64,000 nt of DNA. Source: Kordia sp. TARA_039_SRF. Lineage in GTDB: Bacteria; Bacteroidota; Bacteroidia; Flavobacteriales; Flavobacteriaceae. Of this stretch, positions 1-9,049 are shown piece by piece; positions within the stretch are counted from its first letter, which is position 1; every line of letters starts with the position of its first letter. Position numbers and translations under genes: made by a program. Location of the stretch: the NCBI GenBank assembly GCA_006383075.2, contig SMNH02000001.1, positions 1 through 64,000 on the forward strand. The letters are read 5' to 3'. The notes under the pieces were generated by a model that saw only the letters and a list, made by a program, of their open reading frames with translations, did no database searches and had not been told where the DNA came from.

Positions 1-3
1 ACA

Positions 4-1113
4 TTACCGAAGAAATACACGTTTTACTCGTTGAGAGACTGCTGTTAAGATTTCATACGAAATACTATTTACTTTTCTAGCCAATTCTTCAGCACTTTGT
101 CCTTCGCCAAAAATGATGACTTCATCACCTTCGTTGAAACGAATTCCTGTAATATTGACCATTAACATGTCCATACATACATTGCCCACAATTGGTGCGA
201 GTTTTCCATTGATAACTACACTTCCAACACCATTTCCAAATTGTCGACTAATGCCGTCTGCATGTCCGAGTGGAATGGTGGCAATAGTTGTATAATCGTC
301 CGCAACAAACGCGCGATTGTAACCAACACTTTCGCCTTTTTCGATACGGTGAATTTGTGAAATGACCGATTTTAACGAAGCTACAGGTTGTAAGTGTTTG
401 TCGTATTTTGGGTCGTTTCCAAAACCATACAGTCCAATTCCTGTGCGAACCATGTCAAAATGTGCTTCAGGATAGTTTAAAATTCCTGAAGTATTGGTCA
501 TGTGCAATATCGGTTTGTAATTAAGTTCTTTTTGAAATTGTTCGCTTATTTCCTTAAAAGTCTGGATTTGATTTTGTGTAAATTCTTTTTCGTCTAAATC
601 TTCCGACGCTGCTAAATGTGAAAAAATAGAAACAGCTTTTATCTGCGAAAGTGTTTTTAGCTTTTTAATGACGAAGTCTGTATCGGTGTGAAAAAAGCCT
701 AAACGATTGAGTCCTGTATTGAACTTTATATGTACAGGATAATCTTTTTTTCCTTGTTTTGCCGCTTCTTTGGCAAACGCCGTAAAAATACGATCGTTGT
801 ACAAGCTTGGTTCTAAATTGTACGCAATGGCGTGTTTTAAGTTTCCAATTTGCGGATGCAGTACTAAAATAGGCGTTGTGATTCCTGCCGCTCGTAAATA
901 CGCGCCTTCACGAATATACGCCACGGCAAAATAATCAATATTGAGTTCGTCTTGCAGAAACTTTGCAATTTCAGTAGCGTCGCTTCCGTAGCCGTATGCT
1001 TTTACAACGGCTAAAATTTTAGTACCCGCTTTGGTTTTGGATTTAAGAAACTCGAAGTTTTGTTTGAGTGCTTTAAAATTAATTTCTAAAACAGATTCTT
1101 GTATATGTAGCAT
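4..1113 (-). CDS. alr: alanine racemase
   Basis: PLP-dependent racemase making D-alanine for peptidoglycan, cytoplasmic. The 369-residue length is normal for the family. The PLP lysine lies in the N-terminal barrel motif VVKAYGYG (K38), and the second catalytic region contains GYNR followed by PLGHADG. The C-terminal beta domain carries the conserved VGNVCMDM motif. The start ATG overlaps the tdk stop codon by one base (TAATG), so the gene is probably translationally coupled to tdk as the second gene of an operon. No sign of truncation; both ends lie inside the window. Confidence 0.97.
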   Translation of the reverse strand: MLHIQESVLEINFKALKQNFEFLKSKTKAGTKILAVVKAYGYGSDATEIAKFLQDELNIDYFAVAYIREGAYLRAAGITTPILVLHPQIGNLKHAIAYNLEPSLYNDRIFTAFAKEAAKQGKKDYPVHIKFNTGLNRLGFFHTDTDFVIKKLKTLSQIKAVSIFSHLAASEDLDEKEFTQNQIQTFKEISEQFQKELNYKPILHMTNTSGILNYPEAHFDMVRTGIGLYGFGNDPKYDKHLQPVASLKSVISQIHRIEKGESVGYNRAFVADDYTTIATIPLGHADGISRQFGNGVGSVVINGKLAPIVGNVCMDMLMVNITGIRFNEGDEVIIFGEGQSAEELARKVNSISYEILTAVSQRVKRVFLR

Positions 1114-1763
1114 TATGGTAGTTTGTCTGGTTGTTGTTTTGGAATGATTTCTTCCGCATCATCAACTTCAATCTCCTTCACAGATTCTTTGAGCATTGCT
1201 TTGTAATAAGCGCCGCGACTTAACGGTTCGTATTCATCCGTTTCCCCTAGCAATACCAAGTCGTCACTTTTAGATTTTCTAAAACTGTATTGAGCTAGGT
1301 TTCCTGTTCGTGTACAAACGGCATGTACTTTCGTCACATATTCAGCCGTTGCCATAAGGGAAGGCATTGGTCCAAAAGGATTTCCTTTAAAGTCCATATC
1401 CAAACCAGCGACAATCACGCGAATACCTTTATTGGCTAAGTCGTTACATACAGCAACGATACCATCGTCAAAAAATTGTGCTTCGTCAATTCCTACAACA
1501 TCACAATTGTCGGCTAATAATCGTATGTTGGCGGCGGCGGGAACAGGTGTGGAACGAATTTCGTTTGCGTCGTGAGAAACTACCATTTCCTCATCATAAC
1601 GAACATCTACAGCAGGTTTGAAGATTTCTACTTTTTGTTTGGCAAATTGCGCTCTTTTGAGTCTTCGGATGAGTTCTTCGGTTTTTCCAGAGAACATTGA
1701 ACCACAAATAACTTCAATCCAACCAAATTGTTCTTTATGATTTACTGTATTTTCGAGAAACAT
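1113..1763 (-). CDS. tdk: thymidine kinase (type II)
   Basis: Phosphorylates thymidine to dTMP in the pyrimidine salvage pathway. A Walker A motif GSMFSGKT sits near residue 22 and a Walker B/DEAQ motif (GIDEAQFF) follows about 70 residues later, as in bacterial type II thymidine kinases. The C-terminal 30 residues are acidic and family-variable. It is the first gene of a tdk-alr operon, with a candidate promoter about 50 bp upstream. Pairing of tdk with alr has no obvious metabolic logic but the one-base overlap is clear. Confidence 0.96.
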   Translation of the reverse strand: MFLENTVNHKEQFGWIEVICGSMFSGKTEELIRRLKRAQFAKQKVEIFKPAVDVRYDEEMVVSHDANEIRSTPVPAAANIRLLADNCDVVGIDEAQFFDDGIVAVCNDLANKGIRVIVAGLDMDFKGNPFGPMPSLMATAEYVTKVHAVCTRTGNLAQYSFRKSKSDDLVLLGETDEYEPLSRGAYYKAMLKESVKEIEVDDAEEIIPKQQPDKLP

Positions 1764-1816
1764 TTTGTAATTTTCAAGTCGAAAACGAATTTATACTCGT
1801 TTTTGTAAAGGTGGAA

Positions 1817-1847
1817 CAAATTTATTAAAAAACCAAAGGTTATACAA
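1817..1847 (-). promoter_or_regulatory. candidate promoter of tdk-alr
   Basis: On the minus strand the -7 element TAAATTTG (1824-1817) matches the Bacteroidetes consensus TAnnTTTG, and a -33 TTG (1847-1845) lies 20 bp upstream. The predicted transcript start near 1810 leaves a leader of about 47 nt before tdk. Confidence 0.5.
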
Positions 1848-1866
1848 CGACATTAGTTTAAAAATT

Positions 1867-2697
1867 ATGAAGAAAAAATTAGAAGGAGATTTGATAAGTA
1901 TTGCACATAGAATCCTTAAATTAAAAGGCAAAGAAGATGTAGTTGCATTACACAAAGAAGCGAAAGAAGTTTTTGAAAAATTGTCTGTACTCTTGTTTTT
2001 TGAAGAGCAATTTAAAGACTCTGTTCCCAATTATGCAGACTCGTCTTTTTTCCAAACATTAGAAAATGTGTACAATCACGATAAGGTTGAAAAAAATGCC
2101 GAAGACGATACCATTACGCGTCATTATTTGGTAAGTGAAGATCCTGAGCAAGACGAATTGGTAGAGCCGTTGATGGAAACCATTAAAAATATGGTTGCTG
2201 AAATGCCAGAAGATGAGCAAGAAGAAGACACCATTCTAGCGGAAGCTCAAGAAACAGAAGTGCCAAAGCAAGAAACTTTAGAAGACATTTTAGCAGATGT
2301 GTTGCCACAACCAACATTTGTTAAAAGTGAAGAAGTGGCGACCAAAGATGAAGAAAAAGCTCCGAAAGAAGCCGAAACAGTTACCAAAGAAGTCACAGCA
2401 CGAATTCAGGTAGAAGCGAAAGTGACGAAAACAGAAAACAAACCAAAATCGTTAAACGACCGATTGAACACAGGAATTTCTATCGGATTGAATGATCGTA
2501 TTGCGTTTACAAAGCATTTGTTTGATGGCAATCAAGAAGATTACAACCGTGTGATTTCACAATTGAATACGATTGAAAGCGAAACGGAAGCAAAAGACTT
2601 TATCTACGACATGATTAAGCCTGATTATAACAATTGGGAAGGCAAAGAAGAATACGAAACGCGCTTTATGGAAATTGTGGAGCGTAAGTTTGCGTAA
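1867..2697 (+). CDS. hypothetical acidic/coiled protein
   Basis: 276-residue protein without signal peptide or membrane segment, so probably cytoplasmic. Three parts are visible: an N-terminal helical region of about 80 residues, a central low-complexity stretch (about 95-195) rich in Glu, Lys, Ala and Thr that is probably disordered, and a C-terminal region of about 75 residues with the segment SLNDRLNTG...LNDRIAFTKHLFDGNQEDYNRVISQLN, which looks like a folded helical domain. It is divergent from tdk. I do not recognise a characterised family; similar acidic-linker proteins are common hypothetical proteins in Flavobacteriia. Function unknown. Confidence 0.85.
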   Translation: MKKKLEGDLISIAHRILKLKGKEDVVALHKEAKEVFEKLSVLLFFEEQFKDSVPNYADSSFFQTLENVYNHDKVEKNAEDDTITRHYLVSEDPEQDELVEPLMETIKNMVAEMPEDEQEEDTILAEAQETEVPKQETLEDILADVLPQPTFVKSEEVATKDEEKAPKEAETVTKEVTARIQVEAKVTKTENKPKSLNDRLNTGISIGLNDRIAFTKHLFDGNQEDYNRVISQLNTIESETEAKDFIYDMIKPDYNNWEGKEEYETRFMEIVERKFA

Positions 2698-2808
2698 TAT
2701 ATGTGTTTGGTGTTAGGTCTTGGGTTTTAGGTTTTGGAACGCTTTATTTCGACGGGCTCAATATGACGCTTTTTGGTTTAAAGCTTTGCTAAAGATTGTT
2801 ATAACGTC

Positions 2809-2829
2809 AAGCTGAACTTGATTCAGCTT
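2809..2829. repeat. short palindromic repeat, copy 1
   Basis: Inverted repeat AAGCTGAA-cttga-TTCAGCTT in the gap between the hypothetical gene and the T9SS protein gene. Three relatives occur at 14895, 16454 and 30125. The rest of this gap holds only degenerate pieces of other dispersed repeats (for example a cttcg/ggctcaat-type segment near 2748). Confidence 0.7.
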
Positions 2830-2898
2830 CTCACAAGCTAAAGTTATAGTTCTAAATTCTAATAGCGAAAGCAGTCTAACAGCGAAGCGTTCTGAACA

Positions 2899-5800
2899 TC
2901 AATAACTCAAATACACCCAACCTGTTTTTTCAATGGTATTTCCTTGTAATTTTAAAACATAGAAATACGTGCCAACGGGCAAACGTCCGCCACTGTTGAA
3001 CAATACCGTATTTTGATTGGCTTCTCCGTTCCAGTTGTTGGCGTAGTTTCGTGTTTTGTACACAATAGTTCCATAACGATTGAAAATTGTCAATTCGTTA
3101 TCAGAATAGTTGTCCAAACAGCGAATTTCCCAAAAGTCATTGAATAAATCGTTGTTAGGCGAAAATCCACTTGGAATTTCAATACAATCTGGAAATGTTT
3201 CCGCACTTGCGCTATTATTGTCTAAATTTTCATCAATTGGTGACTGATTGATAATTTCTACCACATTTAAATAATCACTTCCATCAACCACAGTGACGGT
3301 CAGTGTCAGCGTGGCAGAACCTCCCGCTGCAAGCGAATCGATTGTCCATAATTGTGAGCTTTCATCGTAGGTTCCTGCACTTGCTATGTGTGAATCATAT
3401 TCGTAACCATCGGGCAGCATTTCTTCTACAATAATATTGCTAGCATCATTGGTACTATTATTTGTGATGGTAATCGTAAAATTGACAGTTTCACCGATAG
3501 AAGGCATTTCTATATCAACTACTTTTTCTATGCTTACATCCGCCGTTGGTGGAATTGGAAGCACATTCAGTGTGGCAAATATGGTACTTGCATCAATATT
3601 GGTGAGATTTGAAAAATTGATAAATTCATTCGTGTAAAATCCGCTTGTATCTGAAGTTACCAATACAGCAAACGAGCAACTCGCAACACCATCTGGAATG
3701 ACTAAATTGGCAACTCCTACAAAATCATCATTGGTTGCACCGACAAAATCTGCCGTAGCGCCATTATTTTCCACCCAAAAAGGTTCGCCAGCTAACACAA
3801 TTCCCGAAGGTAAATTATCTGTAAAAGAAATGCCAGATTGCGCTAAGTTTCCAGGAATATTTTCAATGGTAAAAGTCAATAGAGATGTTTCCAAAGCGGT
3901 TATTTCTTCTGGAGAAAAAGCTTTTGTCAATGTTGGAGATAACACTTGTACGCTCGAAATAGAAACATTGGTACTTGGGTCTGCTTCTGTGTTGTTAGAA
4001 GGATTGGGCTGAATTTCAGCAATATTGGTAAACGAACCACCAAAATTGGGCGCTGTAACTGGAATGATAATTTGTATGGTAGCATCCGGATCGAGTAGTG
4101 GAATAACGCCAGAAACTTCATTCGTAGTCGTATCCACTGTAAACGACGTAATACACGTTGCATTTCCGCTCGTCACAGTACATGTCGGTGTTCCTGAAAT
4201 GGTAAACGCAGGATTGATAGCCGTAGAAAAAAGAGCGTCAGTCGCTGTAGAACTTGCAATACTATTGGTAATATCCACAATCCAATTGAAAGTAGAATTT
4301 ACCGGTGTTGTTGCTTGCGACGGATAGGTTTGTATAATTAAATCTACACAAGAAGTTAAGTAACTTGTTTCCTCCACAGTAATGGTGGAATTAGGCAAAC
4401 CGATAATGTCGGTAGATACCGTATTGGTTACAGGCACGACTAAACTTGAACATTGTGGATTCCAATTGACAACCACTTCAAATGTGATAGAACTTTGTGC
4501 AGGAAGCACCCAGTTTTCGGCTTCTGTAATTTCCCAAAATATTTCGTCCATCATGGTCAATTCGACACCAATATTTGTATTCGGTGTCGGAATACATGCT
4601 GCGGTTCCCGTCGTTTCAATACAGGTTACTGATTGTAAAATTCCGGTTGCAACCGTATCTCCACCATAAAAATCAACCAAAGTCAGCGGAATTTCATTCA
4701 GGTTATTGTTGGCAACAGTAATATGATAGGTAATATCGCCCCACGGAATCGGATTGTCTTCAGAACTTCCCAATGGTAACACTGGATCTACTTGTGTTTT
4801 GGTAAGAATTACGTTAGAAGAGGTTACACAATCAACCGTTCCTGCTGCTTGTGGCAAGATGATAGAATCAAAATCATTATTGTTTCCTTCATCACAATCA
4901 ATATGTTGTAACATGTTGACTGTTGTTCTGTAGGGTGAATCAATCACATCATCTGTGGGACAAATAGGCTCACTATACGCAACTGTCGTTTCAATGACAA
5001 TAACCGCTCCCGCGGGAATAAAAAAGTTATCCACTTCCCAAAAAAGATTATCAATCTCAAAATTGATATCATTACAAGTAACGCCGCCTGTTGCACTAAC
5101 GCAGTTTATAGAAACAAATTCCCAATTGATTCCTAAGTTTTGAAAAAAGAATTGAATCGTTGTATCTAATGGTCCGTTATTGGTCAATACTGTTTGATAC
5201 GTGACTTGGTCGCCGTAATTGGGAATGGTTCCAATTGCAGGAACTATTTGGTCAGTTGCAATAGTAACATCTGTACATGGACATATTGTAGAATCTAGCA
5301 AATCGGTTATTTCTATATTGGATTGGTCGGAATTGGTATTCGGTTCCGTTAAAGTAACTTCTGCAAAACTCTGAATACGAATCAATTCTGATTCAATTCC
5401 GCAGTCACCTTCCGTATATTCAAAAACCGCACGAAACGTTAAACTAGCTTGTGATGGAAAGATAATTTCTTGATCGTATTGATAAATTTCTTGAATAGGC
5501 ACAATTCCAATAGTAGTCCCTGGAATGCCCGCAAAATTTGTGGGACACACCACGCCGTTGGTTGCTGTAATACAATTTAAAGACAATAATTGTAGTGTTG
5601 CTGAACCGTTTACAGAGTTGGAAGCCAAACCTTGAAACAATCCAAAATCGTCAATTGGATATTGAATAGCACTGTTGTTGGTAATGGTAAATTCAAACGT
5701 AACTTGGTCGCCCCAAGCAGAAATTCCCGTACCAGAAGCTGGATTTACTTGTTGATAGGTAACAGAAAAATCCAACGGTGTATAGGTAACATCCATAGAA

Positions 5801-6267
5801 ATGACGGACGTATTTCCGCTAGGTGACGTATCGGTCGTTCCGTCGGGTGGCGTTACGGCTGCTGTGGTAGAAATTCCCCCAGAAAACTTTGGTGCTCTCA
5901 CCAAAATGCGTATTTCTACACTCGACGCGTTTGGTAAATTTGGTACTAAAGCCGTAACAGTATCCGTATCAGCATTGTATACAAAATTGGTAGCATCAGC
6001 CGCGCCACCAACTGCGTTTTGACTTTCAATGGACAACACCACAACACTTGGTGCCAGTTGTTGAGAAAAAGTAACATTGCTCACGTCGTCGCCAGAGTTA
6101 CTAATCGTCGTCACATAATAAAACTCTTGAAAAATAATAATATTGGAAATCGGTGTTCCGTTGAGGTCTGTAGCTTCAAGACTTGCAGAAATATCAGTGG
6201 TTTGACTCCAGCCGAAATAACAACAAAGCAAGAAAAGGATGGTTAGGTATTTTTTTCTCATAATCAT
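2899..6267 (-). CDS. DUF11-repeat T9SS type B cell-surface protein
   Basis: 1122-residue secreted protein. An N-terminal signal peptide (MRKKYLTILFLLCCYFG) is followed by about seven tandem beta-sandwich repeats of DUF11/conserved-repeat type (phrases such as TYQTVLTNNGPLD, VNFTITITNNSTNDASN). The last 90 residues are the gliding-motility-associated C-terminal domain (IPSGFSPNNDLFNDFW ... VGTYFYVLKL ... GWVYLSY), the type B signal for export by the type IX secretion system and surface attachment. Several repeats carry a conserved cysteine pair of the form NCxxATxGVxC. Probably a stalk-like adhesin or structural surface protein. The annotated start gives MIMRKK; the second Met is equally possible. 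Confidence 0.93.
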   Translation of the reverse strand: MIMRKKYLTILFLLCCYFGWSQTTDISASLEATDLNGTPISNIIIFQEFYYVTTISNSGDDVSNVTFSQQLAPSVVVLSIESQNAVGGAADATNFVYNADTDTVTALVPNLPNASSVEIRILVRAPKFSGGISTTAAVTPPDGTTDTSPSGNTSVISMDVTYTPLDFSVTYQQVNPASGTGISAWGDQVTFEFTITNNSAIQYPIDDFGLFQGLASNSVNGSATLQLLSLNCITATNGVVCPTNFAGIPGTTIGIVPIQEIYQYDQEIIFPSQASLTFRAVFEYTEGDCGIESELIRIQSFAEVTLTEPNTNSDQSNIEITDLLDSTICPCTDVTIATDQIVPAIGTIPNYGDQVTYQTVLTNNGPLDTTIQFFFQNLGINWEFVSINCVSATGGVTCNDINFEIDNLFWEVDNFFIPAGAVIVIETTVAYSEPICPTDDVIDSPYRTTVNMLQHIDCDEGNNNDFDSIILPQAAGTVDCVTSSNVILTKTQVDPVLPLGSSEDNPIPWGDITYHITVANNNLNEIPLTLVDFYGGDTVATGILQSVTCIETTGTAACIPTPNTNIGVELTMMDEIFWEITEAENWVLPAQSSITFEVVVNWNPQCSSLVVPVTNTVSTDIIGLPNSTITVEETSYLTSCVDLIIQTYPSQATTPVNSTFNWIVDITNSIASSTATDALFSTAINPAFTISGTPTCTVTSGNATCITSFTVDTTTNEVSGVIPLLDPDATIQIIIPVTAPNFGGSFTNIAEIQPNPSNNTEADPSTNVSISSVQVLSPTLTKAFSPEEITALETSLLTFTIENIPGNLAQSGISFTDNLPSGIVLAGEPFWVENNGATADFVGATNDDFVGVANLVIPDGVASCSFAVLVTSDTSGFYTNEFINFSNLTNIDASTIFATLNVLPIPPTADVSIEKVVDIEMPSIGETVNFTITITNNSTNDASNIIVEEMLPDGYEYDSHIASAGTYDESSQLWTIDSLAAGGSATLTLTVTVVDGSDYLNVVEIINQSPIDENLDNNSASAETFPDCIEIPSGFSPNNDLFNDFWEIRCLDNYSDNELTIFNRYGTIVYKTRNYANNWNGEANQNTVLFNSGGRLPVGTYFYVLKLQGNTIEKTGWVYLSY

Positions 6268-6351
6268 GATAAAGATGAGAAAAATCTCAAAAGGTTGCGT
6301 TATCTTTCCAATTAATAATTAATGAGCACTCTTTTTTTAACTCGGAATCAT

Positions 6352-6359
6352 TACTTTTG
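6352..6359 (+). promoter_or_regulatory. candidate -7 element for rsmI
   Basis: TACTTTTG fits TAnnTTTG, 43 bp before the rsmI start. No clear -33 TTTG is seen at the usual distance, only a T-run. Confidence 0.35.
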
Positions 6360-6402
6360 GATTGAAAAATAGACAGGAAATTTCACCGTCAAAACTGTAT
6401 GT

Positions 6403-7071
6403 ATGAAGCTATTTATTGTGCCAACTCCTATCGGAAATTTACAAGATATGACCTTTAGAGCTATTGAAGTTTTAAAAAGTGTCGATCTGATTTTGGCAGA
6501 AGATACACGTACGAGTGGAAAGTTGTTGAAGCATTTTGAAATTGCGACTCCAATGCAAAGTCATCACATGCACAACGAACACAAAACAACAGAAGCATTG
6601 GTACAACGCATGAAAGCTGGAGAAACTTTTGCCCTCATCAGTGATGCTGGAACGCCTGCTATTTCTGATCCTGGATTTTTGTTGACGCGTGAATGTATTG
6701 CAAAAAATATTCTTGTAGAGTGTCTGCCTGGCGCGACTGCTTTTGTGCCTGCGCTAGTCAATAGTGGTTTGCCGAATGATAAATTTGTCTTTGAAGGATT
6801 CTTACCTGTCAAAAAAGGACGTCAAACACGCTTAAAACTTCTAGCCGAGGAAACTCGCACGATGATTTTTTACGAATCGCCACACAAATTGGTTAAAACG
6901 TTGGGACATTTCTGTGAATATTTCGGCGAAGACCGACAAATTTCTGTTTCCAGAGAATTGACAAAGTTATACGAAGAAACCATTCGAGGCACAGCAAAAG
7001 AAGTATTAGCACATTATCAAAACAAACCGCCAAAAGGGGAAATTGTGGTGGTTGTGGAAGGGTTGAAGTAG
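6403..7071 (+). CDS. rsmI: 16S rRNA (cytidine-1402-2'-O)-methyltransferase
   Basis: SAM-dependent methyltransferase of the tetrapyrrole-methylase fold that 2'-O-methylates C1402 of 16S rRNA. The family hallmark PTPIGNLQDMTFRA opens the protein, followed by LAEDTRTS, ISDAGTPAISDPG and LPGATAFVPALVNSGLP, all in the expected order. At 222 residues it is the short form typical of Bacteroidetes, lacking the C-terminal extension of longer homologues. It stands alone, convergent with the degenerate glycosyltransferase gene 10 bp downstream. Confidence 0.96.
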   Translation: MKLFIVPTPIGNLQDMTFRAIEVLKSVDLILAEDTRTSGKLLKHFEIATPMQSHHMHNEHKTTEALVQRMKAGETFALISDAGTPAISDPGFLLTRECIAKNILVECLPGATAFVPALVNSGLPNDKFVFEGFLPVKKGRQTRLKLLAEETRTMIFYESPHKLVKTLGHFCEYFGEDRQISVSRELTKLYEETIRGTAKEVLAHYQNKPPKGEIVVVVEGLK

Positions 7072-7081
7072 TATTGAGATA

Positions 7082-7528
7082 TTAGTATTGAGAATTGAGG
7101 TTTTTTTGTACGCTTTTACCAATATTCTCCAACAAAAACACATTCTTATACGGCAATCGCTTTAGGTTGGTGAAGAAATGCTTTAGTTGCTTTTTATCTT
7201 GATGTATAACGTGCAACAGGTTTTTTATTGTTGCGTACGTAAATTCTTGAACACAAATAACATGCGTTACGTTTGCTGCGCTGTGTAAGTAGCGAATTCC
7301 AGCTTTTATAGCAGCTGCATGACCACGATTTTTCTTAATCTCCACAATCGAAATTTGACAATTAACCTCTTCCTGAATTTCTTTTAAAGATGACAACGTA
7401 TCATCCGAACTTCCATTATGTACAAAACACAGATGAAGCTTCGTATTTTTAGAAAATAAATCAACATATTTAGCTACGTCAAAGGCGTTTTCATTCGTTG
7501 GAAATATCAACACTATTCCAATTTTCAT
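7082..7528 (-). CDS. short degenerate GT2-like protein
   Basis: 148 residues resembling only the nucleotide-binding half of a GT-A family 2 glycosyltransferase. The phrases LHLCFVHNGSSDDTLSSL and KKNRGHAAAIKAGIRYL match the same parts of the upstream fusion protein (YHLCFVNDGSKDNTLEVL, KKNGGKAEAVRLGML). The DxD metal motif and all acceptor-domain sequence are missing: where the fusion has FLDAD this protein has VICVQEF. It lies 70 bp downstream of the fusion gene on the same strand, so probably is co-transcribed. Catalysis by itself looks unlikely; a regulatory or partner role, or a decaying duplicate, are the alternatives. The reading frame is intact. Confidence 0.75.
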   Translation of the reverse strand: MKIGIVLIFPTNENAFDVAKYVDLFSKNTKLHLCFVHNGSSDDTLSSLKEIQEEVNCQISIVEIKKNRGHAAAIKAGIRYLHSAANVTHVICVQEFTYATIKNLLHVIHQDKKQLKHFFTNLKRLPYKNVFLLENIGKSVQKNLNSQY

Positions 7529-7598
7529 AAGTAGGGTAAAGTTTAGGGGAATCTATTTTTTTGTGATTGATTTTAACTGAACTATTTTTATGAAATAC

Positions 7599-8774
7599 TT
7601 ATACCATTTCTAAATCAGCGTTGGAAGCACTTTTCTTTTTGCCGCGATACGACCATGCAATTTGTCCTAACTGACCAATGATTTTGATAGAATCTTTCAT
7701 AGACAATTTTGAACCATCAGCGTGAATCCAACGTTTCAAAGGCTTTTCACACATCATCGATTTTGCCCTTTCCAAGCCAAAATGCAATCGCATGCGCATA
7801 AAAATCTCCACATCAAACAACCATTTGGTGATGAATTTTTTATCAAAAGAAATAGGAATCACATCTTTATGAAAAATCTTGGCGCCACATTGTGTGTCTT
7901 TAAAATTCATCGATAAAATGGTACGAATGATTAAATTGATAGTCATGCTAATCACTTTACGCGCCGATTCTTTGGTAATATTTGCGCCCATTCGGCTAAT
8001 TCTTGAGCCGCTTACAATCTTAAAATCGGAGTTTTCTATCGTAGACACCAAATCGTCAAAATCTGCCAAATCCGTAGACAAATCCGCATCTAAAAATCCT
8101 ATATAATCCAAGTCCGTTCGTGCTGCCATGTGCAACATTCCCAATCGCACAGCTTCTGCTTTTCCGCCGTTTTTTTTACAGTCGTACACGGTTATGTAAT
8201 TTTCTCTTCCTTTCTGTAAATTTTGCAAAACTTCCAATGTGTTGTCTTTACTTCCATCGTTCACAAAACACAAATGATAGCCTGAATTTCTATCAATAAA
8301 CTCAATAAATTCAGTACTTAACAAACGCTCAGCTTCGTTGTAACACGGAATTACCACACCAACACAACGCTGCTGAATCATCACAGTTTCTGTATGTGCT
8401 GTTGCGGTATTTTTAGGAACACCAATCAAACGTTTGACACGCGCACAAACTTCATTCAAACTCAGCGGTTTTTTCATATAATCATTCACGCCTAAATCAA
8501 AACCTTTGGTAATCATATCATCATCGGTATTTCCAGATAATATCATAATAGGTGTTTGTTCTGCTTTATCTCTTCGAATATGTTGCACGATTTCCATGCC
8601 AGAAACCGTTGGCATGTTCATATCTACAATCACCAAATCTGGTTGAAAAGTATCATACGCTTCTACACCTTTTAACGCGTTGGTTTCTATTTGGACTTCG
8701 TATCCCAATTCCTGCAATCTGCTTTCTAAAGGAATCAATACTAATTTCTGATCGTCAATAGCTAAAATTTTCAT
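7599..8774 (-). CDS. response-regulator receiver fused to GT2 glycosyltransferase
   Basis: 391 residues in two domains. Residues 1-120 are a CheY-like receiver: acidic pair D7/D8, phospho-acceptor D51 in VIVDMNMP, S80 and the K102-P103 pair. After a short linker, residues 137-370 are a dolichyl-phosphate-mannose-synthase-like GT2 domain: VVIPCYNEAERL, VNDGSKDNT, KNGGKAEAVRLG and the DxD motif FLDAD (D229, D231), with a CGAKIF segment typical of polyprenyl-phosphate glycosyltransferases. No membrane segments are seen. Glycosyl transfer to a lipid carrier could be gated by phosphorylation. A tandem LytTR-type site and a -7 element lie upstream. The fusion architecture is unusual. Confidence 0.92.
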   Translation of the reverse strand: MKILAIDDQKLVLIPLESRLQELGYEVQIETNALKGVEAYDTFQPDLVIVDMNMPTVSGMEIVQHIRRDKAEQTPIMILSGNTDDDMITKGFDLGVNDYMKKPLSLNEVCARVKRLIGVPKNTATAHTETVMIQQRCVGVVIPCYNEAERLLSTEFIEFIDRNSGYHLCFVNDGSKDNTLEVLQNLQKGRENYITVYDCKKNGGKAEAVRLGMLHMAARTDLDYIGFLDADLSTDLADFDDLVSTIENSDFKIVSGSRISRMGANITKESARKVISMTINLIIRTILSMNFKDTQCGAKIFHKDVIPISFDKKFITKWLFDVEIFMRMRLHFGLERAKSMMCEKPLKRWIHADGSKLSMKDSIKIIGQLGQIAWSYRGKKKSASNADLEMV

Positions 8775-8853
8775 CGGTATGTATTTTAAAATGTGACTAC
8801 TATGTTTTGTAAGCTTCTGTCAAAGTTGTGTTGTTTCTGAATGACTTACAGGT

Positions 8854-8942
8854 CAAAAGTAGGATGGATTTGCAGCGTATTTTGCCGAAAACACCTTAAG
8901 CGAAATTATCCTTAGACGAAATGCAATTTCCTTTAGTCCAAT
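8854..8942 (-). promoter_or_regulatory. tandem LytTR-type site A plus -7 element (RR-GT2 gene)
   Basis: Read on the minus strand: distal half-site ATTGGACTA (8942-8934), 12-bp spacer, proximal half-site TTTCGTCTA (8921-8913), then 51 bp to a -7 element TACTTTTG (8861-8854). The start codon of the RR-GT2 gene is 79 bp beyond. No -33 TTTG is visible at its usual place. The segment CTAAAG and the TTGCATTTCGTCTA core are shared with site C at 30919. The site could also influence the divergent gene at 9050. Confidence 0.6.
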
Positions 8943-9049
8943 TAAAAATTGCACCGTTTATCTTTGATTTCATCGAAAAGTACATTTTACAAATCAGATA
9001 TTTTGTAAGTAAATGACTATATTCGGTTTGAAGGCAGAAACATTCCTTT

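Noticed and set aside
3437-6246. Antisense frames of 60-104 residues inside the DUF11 gene
   Set aside because: Shadow frames of a low-complexity Thr/Val-rich coding sequence without start context or motifs.
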